64,000 nt of DNA, from the NCBI GenBank assembly GCA_003389325.1, contig QQVE01000053.1, positions 124,001-188,000 on the forward strand, written 5' to 3'. Origin of the DNA: Planctomycetota bacterium. GTDB lineage: Bacteria > Planctomycetota > Planctomycetia > Pirellulales > PALSA-1355. Each line of letters starts with the position of its first letter. Within the stretch, counting starts at the first letter, position 1. A program made the translations under genes and the position numbers. Below, one piece after another: positions 30,003 to 39,137 of this stretch. The notes below the pieces were generated by a model, which worked only from the letters and a program-made list of their open reading frames with translations, ran no database searches and had not been told where the DNA came from.

Positions 30003-30165
30003 CGCTGGGCCACCTTTCTCGGCAAGGTTGGCAAGCGGGATCGCTCGCCGAATCGTTCGCCGGCACGTCTGTAAGCTTAGGGATGCCGGCCGCGTCGGGT
30101 CAACTGTGCGACCCGCGGCCACCCGCCGCTTGAGTCGCGCGGGCGCGGGGTGTAAGCTGCGCCGC

Positions 30166-31134
30166 ATGACTACCCCCAAGCGGATTGCGTCACTGATTTC
30201 CAGCGCCACCGAAATGCTGTACCTGCTCGGACTCGGCGAGCGGGTCGTGGGGGTGAGCCACGAGTGCGACTTTCCGCCCGAGGTGCACGCCAAGCCGCGG
30301 CTCACGCGCTCGCTGGTCGAGGCCACGGCCGCCAGCGGAGAGATCGACGCCCAGGTGCGTTCACTGGCCGCCGAGCAGTCGGCGCTGTACGCGATCGACG
30401 TGGACAAGCTCGCCGAGCTAGCTCCCGATCTGATTGTGACGCAGGCCCAATGCGACGTGTGTGCCGTGCGCTACGAAGATGTCGTGGCGGCGGTGCGCGA
30501 GCGGCCGTCACTCGCGGAATCGCAAGTCCTGGCACTCAATCCGGCCCACCTGGCCGACGTGTTCGACGATATCCGCCGTATCGGCAAAGCGGCCGGCGTC
30601 GAGGCCACGGCCGCCGACGTGGTTGCCGGGCTCCAGGCCCGCGTGGACCGGGTGCGCTCCACAACCGCCGATTTGTCTGCGGGCGAAGTGCCGCGCGTGG
30701 CCTGTCTCGAGTGGATCGAGCCGCCGATGCTGGCCGCCAACTGGATGCCCGAGCTGATCGCCTGGGCGGGCGGACGCTGCCCGCTGGTCGTCGCCGGGCA
30801 GCACAGCACGTATGCCGATTGGGAGCAGATCGTCCGCTTCGATCCGCAGGTGATCGTCGTCATGCCGTGCGGGTTCGACCTGGAGCGGACGGTCGCCGAA
30901 GCCGCGCCGCTGGCGGCGTTTCCCAAGTGGCAGACGCTCTCGGCCGTGCGCGACCATCGCGTGTTCGCCGTGGACGGCAACGCCTACTTCAATCGTTCGG
31001 GCCCCCGGCTGGTCGACAGTTTGGAGATTCTAGCCCACCTATTTCATCCGGAACGATTCGAACCGCCGATCGCGCCGCATCCCTGGTGCCGGCTGGTCGA
31101 GCGCGACGGCAGCCTGGCGGCGGAGGAATCATGA
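30166..31134 (+). CDS. BtuF-like cobalamin/metal-chelate binding protein without a signal peptide
   Basis: 322 residues. It belongs to the periplasmic-binding-like fold of cobalamin and siderophore ABC receptors (PF01497): KRIASLISSATEMLYLLGLGERVVGVSHECDFP, then LAPDLIVTQAQCDVC, then WAGGRCPL and FDPQVIVVMPCGFDLERT. It begins directly at the first beta strand with no signal peptide or lipobox, so it is predicted to be cytosolic. No permease or ATPase for uptake is next to it. Its stop overlaps the PPK2 start (ATGA). It may be a cytosolic corrinoid-binding or sensing protein; this is inference. Confidence 0.8.
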   Translation: MTTPKRIASLISSATEMLYLLGLGERVVGVSHECDFPPEVHAKPRLTRSLVEATAASGEIDAQVRSLAAEQSALYAIDVDKLAELAPDLIVTQAQCDVCAVRYEDVVAAVRERPSLAESQVLALNPAHLADVFDDIRRIGKAAGVEATAADVVAGLQARVDRVRSTTADLSAGEVPRVACLEWIEPPMLAANWMPELIAWAGGRCPLVVAGQHSTYADWEQIVRFDPQVIVVMPCGFDLERTVAEAAPLAAFPKWQTLSAVRDHRVFAVDGNAYFNRSGPRLVDSLEILAHLFHPERFEPPIAPHPWCRLVERDGSLAAEES

Positions 31135-31997
31135 ACGTCGAACGCTTTCGCGTGCCGCCGGGCACCAACGTCCGCCTGCGCGACTACGACACCGCCGCGA
31201 CCGAGCCCTTCGGGGACAAGTCCCAGGCCCAGGACAAGCTCGCCGCCGACGTCGAGAAGCTGGCCGACCTGCAATCCAAGCTCCACGCCCAGAATGTTTA
31301 CGGGTTGTTGATCATCCTGCAGGGGATCGATGCCTCGGGCAAAGACGGCACGATCAAGCACGTGATGTCGGGGGTCAATCCGGCCGGCTGCCAGGTGAAG
31401 AGCTTCAAGGTCCCTTCGGAGGAAGAGCTGGATCACGACTATCTGTGGCGCTACGTCCGGGCGCTGCCCGAGCGCGGCAACATCGGGATCTTCAACCGCT
31501 CGTACTACGAGGAGGTGCTGGTGGTGCGCGTGCATCCCGAGCTGCTCGGCCGCGAGCACTTGCAGGCCTCGCGCAAAGAGCAGCAGGAGCTGTGGGCCAA
31601 CCGCTTCGAAGAGATTAATGCCTTCGAACGCTACCTGGAGCGCAACAATTTCGAAGTGCTGAAGTTCTTTCTGCACCTTTCCAAGGACGAGCAAAAGGAG
31701 CGCTTCATGGCCCGGCTCGACTCGCCGGACAAGAACTGGAAGTTCTCCGAGGCCGACGTACGCGAGCGCGCCTTCTGGGACGACTACGAAAAGGCCTTCG
31801 AGGAAATGCTCAGCTATACCAGCACCGAGTGGGCGCCCTGGTACGTCGTGCCCGCCGACCGCAAGTGGTTCAGCCGCGTCGTCGTTTCCGACGTCATCGT
31901 CAGCAAGCTTGAATCGCTGGGCCTGGCTTATCCCACGCTCGACGCCGCCGCCCAAGAGGCCCTCGGGCGAGCGCGGAAACTACTCAACGACGAATAG
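31131..31997 (+). CDS. ppk2: Polyphosphate:nucleotide phosphotransferase, PPK2 family
   Basis: 288 residues. It uses polyphosphate to phosphorylate nucleotides (or the reverse). Walker A GIDASGKDG at about 65-73, the NIGIFNRSYYEEVLVVRVHP block with Asn where many PPK2 have Asp, and the lid region (HLSKDEQKERFMARLDSPDKNWKF, within two motifs) are intact. The opening FRVPPGTNVRLRDYDT and the RSYYEEVLVVRVHPELL block are those of the TIGR03709 subgroup. GGAGGAATC just before the ATG lies inside the previous gene, and the ATGA overlap implies coupling to the BtuF-like protein. Cytosolic. Confidence 0.92.
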   Translation: MNVERFRVPPGTNVRLRDYDTAATEPFGDKSQAQDKLAADVEKLADLQSKLHAQNVYGLLIILQGIDASGKDGTIKHVMSGVNPAGCQVKSFKVPSEEELDHDYLWRYVRALPERGNIGIFNRSYYEEVLVVRVHPELLGREHLQASRKEQQELWANRFEEINAFERYLERNNFEVLKFFLHLSKDEQKERFMARLDSPDKNWKFSEADVRERAFWDDYEKAFEEMLSYTSTEWAPWYVVPADRKWFSRVVVSDVIVSKLESLGLAYPTLDAAAQEALGRARKLLNDE

Positions 31998-32076
31998 CAT
32001 CGCCTGCGTTGATCCCGTGCCGCGTCTCACGCATACTGAGTCGCGGACCATCAACCGCGAAAGCGAAGGAGTAGCC

Positions 32077-33483
32077 ATGCACAACGCCTCGAAAGCCGTC
32101 GCCCGACTCGTCCTCGCGGCGCTGGTGCTGTACGTCGGCGCATTCGCTTGCCGGATGGCGGCTGCCGCGCCGGCCGACAAGCCGAACATCATCTGGATCA
32201 TGGCCGACGACCTGGGCTACGGCGATCTGGGCTGCTACGGGCAGAAACGCATCCGTACCCCGAACATCGATCGACTGGCCAGCCAGGGGCTGCGGTGCAC
32301 GAGTTGCTATGCGGGCAGCACGGTTTGTGCTCCCTCGCGCTGCACGTTGATGACGGGCCTGCACACCGGCCACTGCCGCGTGCGATCCAACGCCCGCGTG
32401 CCGCTCGAGCCCGGCGACGTGACCGTGGCCGAAGTGCTCAAGAGCGCCGGCTACGCCACCGGGATCGTCGGCAAGTGGGGACTGGGCGAACCGGACACCA
32501 CGGGCATTCCCACCCGGCAGGGCTTCGACTACTGGTTTGGCTACCTCAACCAGCGGCATGCCCACAACTACTATCCCGACTACCTGTGGCGGAACGAGCA
32601 GCGCGTGCCGCTGGAAAACGTCGTCTCCGGCGGCGTCGCTTCGAAGCGGGTGAGCTATTCGGCCGATCTGTTCGCCGAAGAAGCGCTGGCCTTCGTCGAG
32701 CGCGAGCAGGGCGGGCCGTTCTTTCTCTACCTGGCACTCACCCAGCCGCACGCCAATAACGAGGCGGGCAAGAAGGGGATGGAAGTCCCCAGCGACGATC
32801 CCTACTCCGACGAGTCGTGGCCGCAGGCCCAGAAGAATCACGCGGCGATGATCACGTATCTCGACACGCAAGTGGGCAGCCTGCTCGATCGTTTGGAAGA
32901 GCTCGGCCTGGCCGACAACACGGTCGTGTTCTTCACCAGCGACAACGGCCCGCATCGCGAAGGGGGCGCTGACCCGGAATTCTTCAACAGCTCGGGTCCG
33001 CTGCGGGGGATCAAGCGCGACTTGTACGAGGGCGGCATCCGCGTGCCGATGATCGTGCGCTATCCCGGCAAGATTGCCGCCGGCACGACCAGCGACGAGC
33101 CCTGGGCTTTTTGGGATGCACTGCCCACCCTGGCCGAACTCGCCGGGGCTCAGGCTCCCGCGGACATTGACGGCATCTCGATGGTGCCCACGCTGTTGGG
33201 CAAGAACGCGTCGCGCCCGCAACCCGAGCACGAGTATCTTTACTGGGAGTTTCCCGAACGCGGATTCAGCCAGGCCGTGCGGCAGGGCAAGTGGAAGGCG
33301 GTGCGAAACAAACCGGCTGCCTCGCTCGAACTCTTCGACCTGTCGGCCGATCTGGGCGAAACGAATGACATCGCGGAAGAACATCCCGACGTCGTGGCCC
33401 GCATGGAGAGACTGCTGGCGGCGGCACGCACGCCGTCGGACTATCTGCCGATCGACCGCAAGGCGGCAAGCAAGGCGAAGTAG
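32077..33483 (+). CDS. Exported arylsulfatase (sulfatase, Cys type)
   Basis: 468 residues. GAAGGAG lies 6 bp before the ATG, and a signal peptide follows (ARLVLAALVLYVGAFACRMAAAA). Formylglycine-dependent sulfatase fold: PNIIWIMADDLGYGDLGCYG (metal Asp pair), the maturation motif C84-A-P-S-R with LMTGLHTGH, VGKWGLGEPD (Lys/His region), and VVFFTSDNGPHREGG (Asp-Asn metal ligands). The Cys must be oxidised by a formylglycine-generating enzyme, not encoded here. Likely removes sulfate from polysaccharides in the periplasm. Typical planctomycete family. Confidence 0.93.
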   Translation: MHNASKAVARLVLAALVLYVGAFACRMAAAAPADKPNIIWIMADDLGYGDLGCYGQKRIRTPNIDRLASQGLRCTSCYAGSTVCAPSRCTLMTGLHTGHCRVRSNARVPLEPGDVTVAEVLKSAGYATGIVGKWGLGEPDTTGIPTRQGFDYWFGYLNQRHAHNYYPDYLWRNEQRVPLENVVSGGVASKRVSYSADLFAEEALAFVEREQGGPFFLYLALTQPHANNEAGKKGMEVPSDDPYSDESWPQAQKNHAAMITYLDTQVGSLLDRLEELGLADNTVVFFTSDNGPHREGGADPEFFNSSGPLRGIKRDLYEGGIRVPMIVRYPGKIAAGTTSDEPWAFWDALPTLAELAGAQAPADIDGISMVPTLLGKNASRPQPEHEYLYWEFPERGFSQAVRQGKWKAVRNKPAASLELFDLSADLGETNDIAEEHPDVVARMERLLAAARTPSDYLPIDRKAASKAK

Positions 33484-33492
33484 CTGCGCGTC

Positions 33493-34533
33493 CTACGCCA
33501 CGACGTAGCGGATGGCCGGGTTTTCTTCGCGTCGATATTCATCGAGGTTCGCGATCGCCAGCCGGTTGTGCTGGTACAGATACTCGACGTGCGCGGCCAC
33601 TTCCTCGAGCGCCAACAGCACGTGAAAGCCCTTCACGTGCACGTAGAGCTGCGAGGAGATGTCGTTCATCGTCAGCGGCTCCGGCGACTTCTCCACCACG
33701 CCCCAAACTTTTTCCAGCTTGCGCTCGTGGCTCTCGCGAATCTCCACGATGCGCTGGTAGACGTTCTCGACCGGTTTTTGATGCCCGCCCAGGGCCATGC
33801 GAATGCCCTCGACCCGAGCCACCTTGCCCAGCGACTCCAGGTAGTGACCCAGACCCGTGTAGGGCATGATGCTCTCGGGCGCCTGGTGCGGAGTGATCAG
33901 CGGCAGGATGTGATCGGCCGAGAGCAGCACGTCGCCGACCATGATGCACACCTGGCCCGGGCAGTGCCCCGGCGTGTGGATGAACCGCAAGCCGTCCAGC
34001 TTCTGGTTGTCGACCAGGGTGCGGGCCACCGGCAGGCTGTGCATGTTCTTCTTCGAGTAGCCGTAGACGTCCATGAAGCCTTGCAGCATGTCGTCGCTGA
34101 CGCCGGACTGCTGCAGGAATCGCCGAATGGCCTTCTTGGCCACCTCGACCCGCTCTTCGAAGGCGGTCAGAATCCGCGCGTCGAGCTGGTGAATAGCGAT
34201 CTCGGCCTGAGGCATCTTCTCGTGCAGGAACGACAACCCGCCGAAGTGGTCGATGTGTCCGTGCGTGATGATGATCCGCTCGATGTCCGCCAGGCCGACC
34301 GTTTCGCCGAACTCGGTGCGTACCTTTTCCAGTCCGGCCAGCAACTGATCGTTCGCGTCGCCGAATCCGCTGCCCACGTCCACCAGCGTGGGCGGGCCGT
34401 AGTTGAGAATCAGGTAGCAATGGACGACAAACCCCGGAAAGGCGTCGCACGAGACGCGGTAGATCCTCGCCCCGCCGGCAGCGTCGAATCGGCAGACCTC
34501 AGGGAGTACGGTGGTTTCCTGCGACACGGACAT
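33493..34533 (-). CDS. MBL-fold metallo-hydrolase with C-terminal winged helix
   Basis: 346 residues. The zinc-site motif HGHIDH is at 91-96, a third His is in FIHTPGHCPGQ, Asp is in LLSADHILP and the last His is in ALGGHQKP. The C-terminal about 80 residues (PLTMNDISSQLYVHVKGF...HVEYLYQHNRLA) resemble the winged-helix tail of the lactamase-B/LACTB2 group. AAAGAGGA directly abuts the ATG at 34533, too close for normal initiation. A GTG at codon 3 (34525-34527) has proper spacing, so the true start may be there. It is co-directional with and 57 bp behind the MarR gene, its likely regulator. Confidence 0.87.
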   Translation of the reverse strand: MSVSQETTVLPEVCRFDAAGGARIYRVSCDAFPGFVVHCYLILNYGPPTLVDVGSGFGDANDQLLAGLEKVRTEFGETVGLADIERIIITHGHIDHFGGLSFLHEKMPQAEIAIHQLDARILTAFEERVEVAKKAIRRFLQQSGVSDDMLQGFMDVYGYSKKNMHSLPVARTLVDNQKLDGLRFIHTPGHCPGQVCIMVGDVLLSADHILPLITPHQAPESIMPYTGLGHYLESLGKVARVEGIRMALGGHQKPVENVYQRIVEIRESHERKLEKVWGVVEKSPEPLTMNDISSQLYVHVKGFHVLLALEEVAAHVEYLYQHNRLAIANLDEYRREENPAIRYVVA

Positions 34534-34590
34534 TCCTCTTTAAACGAATCGGCTGCTCCCCCAGGGAGGTGCCCCATGGCGGGCGACTCA

Positions 34591-35091
34591 TTATACCGTC
34601 GGCAGCCAGTGGCTGCCTGACTCCTCGTGCGGCGACCGAGCGCTCTTGAGTAGCGAGATCAATGCCCGCAGCTTTTCCTTGTCGAGATGGCCAAGTTGGC
34701 GGGCGTGACAAGCCCGCACCTGTTCGTCGAGGCTGGCCAGCAGATCGCGCCCCTTGTCGGTCAGGCCGATCAGCACCATGCGGCGATTGTCGGCCGGCCG
34801 CTCGCGCACGATCAGCCCACGCTGTTCCAGCTTGTCGAGCAGGCGCGTGATGTCCGGGGCCCGCGAGACGAGCCGCGAGGCCAGGGCCAGTGTGGCCAGC
34901 TTGCCTTCGCCCTCGCCGCGCAGCAGCCGCAGGGCATTGTATTGTTGCGGCGTGAGGCGATAGCGCCCGAACAGGTCTTCTTCGAGGACGTGCAGGCGGT
35001 CGTAAGTGCGCCAGAGATTGAGAAACGCCTCTTGCTCGAGCGAATCGAAGTGGGGTGGCTTGGATTCGGGCTCGTCAGGCGGCGTGGTCAT
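34591..35091 (-). CDS. MarR-family transcriptional regulator
   Basis: 166 residues from the ATG at 35091; a longer version starting at 35127 lacks a ribosome site too and adds nothing conserved. Winged-helix MarR fold: FLNLWRTYDRLHVLEEDLF, then YRLTPQQYNALRLL, recognition region LASRLVSRAPDITRLLDKLEQRGLIVRERPADNRR (within the HTH and wing) and dimerisation helix SLDEQVRACHARQL. It usually acts as a ligand-responsive repressor of its own operon, here probably including the metallo-hydrolase gene downstream. Confidence 0.9.
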   Translation of the reverse strand: MTTPPDEPESKPPHFDSLEQEAFLNLWRTYDRLHVLEEDLFGRYRLTPQQYNALRLLRGEGEGKLATLALASRLVSRAPDITRLLDKLEQRGLIVRERPADNRRMVLIGLTDKGRDLLASLDEQVRACHARQLGHLDKEKLRALISLLKSARSPHEESGSHWLPTV

Positions 35092-35218
35092 GCCGTCAAT
35101 GCTAACGCGAATCGGCCGCCACGCCAAATTCCCACGACCCGAGCGGATCGGGGGGCGCGCCGGTGCTTGATGCGCCGCGGGCGCGCGTCGAATGCCCCGG
35201 TCCGGAGCGGTCCGACTC

Positions 35219-36520
35219 TTAGCCGAACAATTCGCTCACCGGACTGCCGCCGTCGACGATCTTGATCGGGCGGCCGTTGGGAGCGATGTTCTCGTACGAG
35301 GCATCGATGCCCAGGCTCTGGCAGAACGATTGCAGCAGATCGGGTACGGTCACCGGGCGGTCTTCGACCGCGGCACCGCCGGCGTCGGTGGTGCCGATCA
35401 CCTGTCCGCCCCGCACGCCGCCGCCGGCCAACAGCACGTTGAAGGCCTTGGGATAGTGGTCGCGTCCGGCGCGGGGATTGATGCGCGGCGTGCGGCCGAA
35501 CTCACCCATCCATACGACCAGCGTGTCGTCGAGCATGCCGCGCTGCTTCAAATCGGTGATCAGGTAGGCCAGCGGCGTGTCGACCTGGCCGGCCAATTCG
35601 CGTACACGGGGGAAGTTTTCGAAGTGCGTGTCCCAACCGTTGAGCGTCACCTCGATGCTGGGCACGCCGGTTTCGACCAGGCGTCGGGCCAGCAGGCAGC
35701 CCATGCCGAACTCCGAGTCGCCGTACGCGGCCCGCACAGCGGCTGGTTCATCTTCCAGGTCGAAGGCCTTCATCTGCGAACTGAGGATCATCTTCGAGGC
35801 TTTGCGGTACAGCTTGTTGTGCTCCGAAACCTCGTAGTCGGCGCCTTGGGCCGCGTAGTCGGCTTCCAGTCGTCCCAGCAGGTCGAGCCGCCGCGAATAG
35901 CGATTCTCGGCCGTGGTGGGCTTGGCGTTGGTCGGCAGCTCGCCCGCCTTGTTCAGCACGAACGGGTCGAAGTCGATCCCCAGCAGGCCGCCGCCGCTGC
36001 CGTCGCGATTGCCGTTGCCGATGCGCACAAACGACGGCAGGTCGAGTTCGGGCCGCGGAAGCTGGTCGGCTACGTTCGAGCCGAAGGCCGGATACTTGAC
36101 GTTGGCCGTGGGCAGGTAGCCGGTGTGGGCCAGGTACGTGGCCCGCGGATGGCTGCCTTCTTTGCTGGTCATCGAGCGGATCAGCGCCGCCTCGTGCATG
36201 ACCTTGGCCGTTTGCGGGAAGTTTTCGCTGATCTGGATGCCGGCGACCGAGGTATCGATGGCCTTGGTCTCGCCGCCGTTTTCGTGTCCCGGCTTGGGGC
36301 TGAATGTTTCGAACGGGCTGGGCCCGCCCTGCATCCACAGCAGGATGATCGACTTGCCGCGCTTCTTGAGTTCGCCGGCCTGCAGCGTCACCAGGTCGCT
36401 CCAACCCAGCGTGCCGGCGGCCACGGCCGCGGTGGAAATACCCCGCAGGAAATCGCGGCGATGAATCGCACCGCGGCGGGAAACCGAAACGTCGACTTGA
36501 TGACGCAAGTGCATGGTCAT
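35219..36520 (-). CDS. DUF1501 Tat-exported protein (second copy in the window)
   Basis: 433 residues if started at 36520; an ATG at 36550 is also possible but lies further from the AGGAT upstream. Tat signal with HRRDFLRGISTAAVAAGTLG. DUF1501 features: SIILLWMQGGPSPFETFSPK, RSMTSKEGSHPRATYLAHTG, SIEVTLNGWDTH, and the end block VVWMGEFGRTPRINPRAGRD. It follows the DUF1549/DUF1553 gene by 53 bp on the same strand, the standard pairing. This one keeps the canonical GEFGRTP motif, whereas the 15954-17390 copy has GGEIGRLPVT. Confidence 0.9.
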   Translation of the reverse strand: MTMHLRHQVDVSVSRRGAIHRRDFLRGISTAAVAAGTLGWSDLVTLQAGELKKRGKSIILLWMQGGPSPFETFSPKPGHENGGETKAIDTSVAGIQISENFPQTAKVMHEAALIRSMTSKEGSHPRATYLAHTGYLPTANVKYPAFGSNVADQLPRPELDLPSFVRIGNGNRDGSGGGLLGIDFDPFVLNKAGELPTNAKPTTAENRYSRRLDLLGRLEADYAAQGADYEVSEHNKLYRKASKMILSSQMKAFDLEDEPAAVRAAYGDSEFGMGCLLARRLVETGVPSIEVTLNGWDTHFENFPRVRELAGQVDTPLAYLITDLKQRGMLDDTLVVWMGEFGRTPRINPRAGRDHYPKAFNVLLAGGGVRGGQVIGTTDAGGAAVEDRPVTVPDLLQSFCQSLGIDASYENIAPNGRPIKIVDGGSPVSELFG

Positions 36521-36573
36521 GGCAATGCAGATCCTGCTCGTGAAATCCATCCCGCGGCGCGGGACGAACGCTG

Positions 36574-38205
36574 TTAGTTACGGTTCAAGAACTCGGTGGA
36601 ATTGACCAGCGCCCAGAGGATGTCCTCGAAGGCATCGGCCCGCTCGTTGCTGTTGCTCACGTGCTCCAGGCACGTCTTCATTTCCGACTCTCTCGGCTCG
36701 CGGGCCAGGCAGCGCAGGTACAGCTCGCTGACCAACGCCTCGTCGTCGGAGATCTCGTCGAGCATCCGGCCGAGCGAAGTGCCGCGGTCGTCGCCGCTCA
36801 TGGCCCGGGCCAGTTGCGGAGAATTCATCAGGAACAGGGCTTGCGGGATCGAGCCGGCTACCTCGTCGCGACGCACGCTCGGGTCGTAGCCGAATGTCTT
36901 GTTCACCTGGCCGCGCGGACTGTTGAATGCGGTCCGATAGTTGCGCGCCTTCTTGTCGTCGTCGTCACCTTCGGAAATGCCCAGCACTTCGACCAGTGCA
37001 TTGAACAACTGATCGGCCCGCAGGCGTTGCGGGCAGGCGGCAGTGAAGGGGGCCACGTCGTCGTCCATCCGCGAGCGGCTCTCGCGACCGTAGGCGTCGG
37101 TGGCGGCGATCACTTCGAACAGCCACTTGACGTCGTAGCCACTGGCCGCGAACCGATCCGACAGGTAGTCGAGCGTCTTGGGCGCCGAGCACTCGCGGTC
37201 GGGGCCGATGTCGTCGACCGGCTCGTAAAAGCCCAGGCCAACCATTTCGGACCACATGCGGTTGACGTACGCCTTGGCGAACCAGCGATTCTTGCGGTCC
37301 GTGATCCAATCGGCAATCGTTTCGCGCCGCTCGGAGTCGGGCAGGCCGTCGTCAAGCTGTTGGCCCGTGACGAAGAACACCGGCTTCATCAACTGGCCTT
37401 CTTCCTCGGGATGATCCAAATCGGGCATGAAGTGTTCGAGCGCGCCCTGGCGGGGGTTGTTGGGCCGCTTGACGCGACCCCTGTCGACCGGCACGACGGC
37501 AAACGAGCGGCGCTTGCCCTCGACTCGCACCGGCCTGATCGAAAGCCGCGGGAAGAAGGCGGTCAGCTCATGGAACTGTTCGCGCTTCCAGCGATCGGTC
37601 GGATGATCGTGGCACTGGGCACATTGAATCTGGATGCCCATGAAGATGCGGGAGATTTCCGCGGTGGTGTCTTCGGCGCCGCCCATCTGGGCCATGATCA
37701 GTGCCGTGGCTCCCTCTTCGCGTACGTCGCCGGTGGCGGTGATGAAGCGGTGGGCAATCTCGTCCCAGCGAGGCTGGCCGTTGAACGAGTCGGTGAGGAA
37801 CTGGTACAGAGCCGGTGCGGCCAACAGTGCCCGATCTTCGCTGCGGCGGTACATGATGACGTCGCGCCAGTAGCGGGCCCAGTTCTCGCCGAACTGTCGC
37901 TGCGCGAGCAGCCGCTGGACGGCGCGGGCGCGCTTGTCGGAGGTGGTGTCGAAAGCGAACGCGGTGATTTCTTCCGGCGTCGGCGGCACCCCGGTCAGGT
38001 CGAGACTGACCCGCCGCAAAAACGTGGCATCGTCGGTCCGAGGAGCCAGCTCCGCGGTGTCGGCCGTGGCCTGGTAGGTTTCCTCGGCCAGCAGCTCATC
38101 GACGCGCTGGGCAACCGAGTGGGGATCGAGCTCGCCGGCCGCGGCCACTGGCAGCAGAGCCAGGGCGAAGAAGCCGGCGGCAAGAGAAATGCGGGAAAAA
38201 GGCAT
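36574..38205 (-). CDS. DUF1549/DUF1553 protein without PSCyt1 domain
   Basis: 543 residues with signal peptide (ISLAAGFFALALLPVAAAG). DUF1549: FLRRVSLDLTGVPPTPEEI, FGENWARYWRDVIMYRRSED and the QCAQCHDHPTDRWKREQF motif. The CXXCH here is conserved in the family whether or not haem is bound. DUF1553: RWFAKAYVNRMWSEMVGLGF, AYGRESRS, LFLMNSPQLARAM, YLRCLAREPRESE and LWALVNSTEFL. Shorter than the 880-residue copy at 17403 because the N-terminal cytochrome module and coiled coil are absent. Partner of the DUF1501 gene downstream. Confidence 0.9.
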   Translation of the reverse strand: MPFSRISLAAGFFALALLPVAAAGELDPHSVAQRVDELLAEETYQATADTAELAPRTDDATFLRRVSLDLTGVPPTPEEITAFAFDTTSDKRARAVQRLLAQRQFGENWARYWRDVIMYRRSEDRALLAAPALYQFLTDSFNGQPRWDEIAHRFITATGDVREEGATALIMAQMGGAEDTTAEISRIFMGIQIQCAQCHDHPTDRWKREQFHELTAFFPRLSIRPVRVEGKRRSFAVVPVDRGRVKRPNNPRQGALEHFMPDLDHPEEEGQLMKPVFFVTGQQLDDGLPDSERRETIADWITDRKNRWFAKAYVNRMWSEMVGLGFYEPVDDIGPDRECSAPKTLDYLSDRFAASGYDVKWLFEVIAATDAYGRESRSRMDDDVAPFTAACPQRLRADQLFNALVEVLGISEGDDDDKKARNYRTAFNSPRGQVNKTFGYDPSVRRDEVAGSIPQALFLMNSPQLARAMSGDDRGTSLGRMLDEISDDEALVSELYLRCLAREPRESEMKTCLEHVSNSNERADAFEDILWALVNSTEFLNRN

Positions 38206-38303
38206 GTCTTGGGCCCTTGTCTGGGAAACGCATCCTTTGCACGGTCGAGCGATCCATTAAACACCGGCAAGTGCCGAGAGGTTTCGCGCGCTTGGCGCAA
38301 GAT

Positions 38304-38318
38304 TGGCACGCCGGTTGC
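38304..38318 (+). promoter_or_regulatory. Orphan sigma-54-like promoter site
   Basis: TGGCACGCCGGTTGC matches TGGCACG-N4-TTGC perfectly, with 10 bp between GG and GC. It points rightwards, away from the DUF1549 gene at 38205, and no + strand gene follows before 39996. The 274-bp spacer 38206-38479 otherwise shows nothing. It is either fortuitous or the start of a non-coding or antisense RNA. Confidence 0.35.
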
Positions 38319-38479
38319 GAAACCCTGCCGCCCGCTCACATTACGGTAGCAACCACCGGGGGGTAGAGCAAACTTGAGGCGAGGCTAGCGTTTACACGCG
38401 ATGCGCGTGGGCGCGAGGCACAGCCGTCTTGGGGGTCCAATGCGGTTCGGCAAGCTGCGAGCGGCGAAGCGGTCGGGGG

Positions 38480-38866
38480 TCATTCCTCGACGTGCGTATA
38501 CAAGCGCCGTCCCCGTCTTCGTGCTCGCGACCCTCGCATGACCAGTGCCTTGTCGCCCTCGTAAAAGAAGCGACCGCTGAGCAGCCGGTAGAAGAACAGC
38601 AGCACGAACGCGCCGCCGCTGGCCACCAGGAAGCCGACCGGCCCGACCGGCGTGATGCGGTGGCCGGAGAAATAGGTCAGCACGCCGCAGCCCACGACCG
38701 TGCCGCCCACGCCCATGGCCAGCGTGGCCACGGCGCCGCCGGGATCGCGGCCCGGCATCACCGCCTTGGCCATCAGGCCCACCAGCGTGCCGAAGCCGAC
38801 CCAAATCAGCACCACGTCGACCCACTCCTGGACCTCGGGCGCTAACTGCATTTCCGTGATGTTCAT
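38480..38866 (-). CDS. GlsB/YeaQ-like (transglycosylase-associated) small membrane protein
   Basis: 128 residues from the ATG at 38866. About three membrane segments: VVLIWVGFGTLVGLMAKAVM, then GGAVATLAMGVGGTVVGCGVL and VGFLVASGGAFVLLFFYRLL. The first two with a MPGRDPGG loop match the Transgly_assoc (YeaQ/YmgE/GlsB) pattern, which is small, stress-linked and of unknown mechanism. The extra third segment and a basic cytosolic tail (SRARRRGRRLYTHVEE) are additions to the usual about 85-residue form. The region 38867-39137 behind it holds no gene. Confidence 0.75.
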   Translation of the reverse strand: MNITEMQLAPEVQEWVDVVLIWVGFGTLVGLMAKAVMPGRDPGGAVATLAMGVGGTVVGCGVLTYFSGHRITPVGPVGFLVASGGAFVLLFFYRLLSGRFFYEGDKALVMRGSRARRRGRRLYTHVEE

Positions 38867-39137
38867 GGCAATGGCGACCGTCTCGTGGCGACCTGCAAGA
38901 AAAAAGTCCCTCGGCTGCTGACGACCAGGGCGCACCTCGCATGGAGCGAGGGCGAACATCCTGGACGTCAGCCTCCGAGGGCGTCGTCCCCCCAACACTC
39001 GCACGCGGAACCGGACGGTTGCCGACGGCCGAGACGACCGCGGCCACAGGCCGGCCCCATCGAGCGAGTGCTCGACGATAATTCGACGCACAAGCGCACA
39101 GTCTCATCGGGCGCGCTTGCGCACATCATTGGGGAAC

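Noticed and set aside
38401..38541. 46-codon + strand frame downstream of the orphan sigma-54 site
   Set aside because: Basic composition, no ribosome site, and it runs into the antisense of the GlsB-like gene. No support beyond being open.
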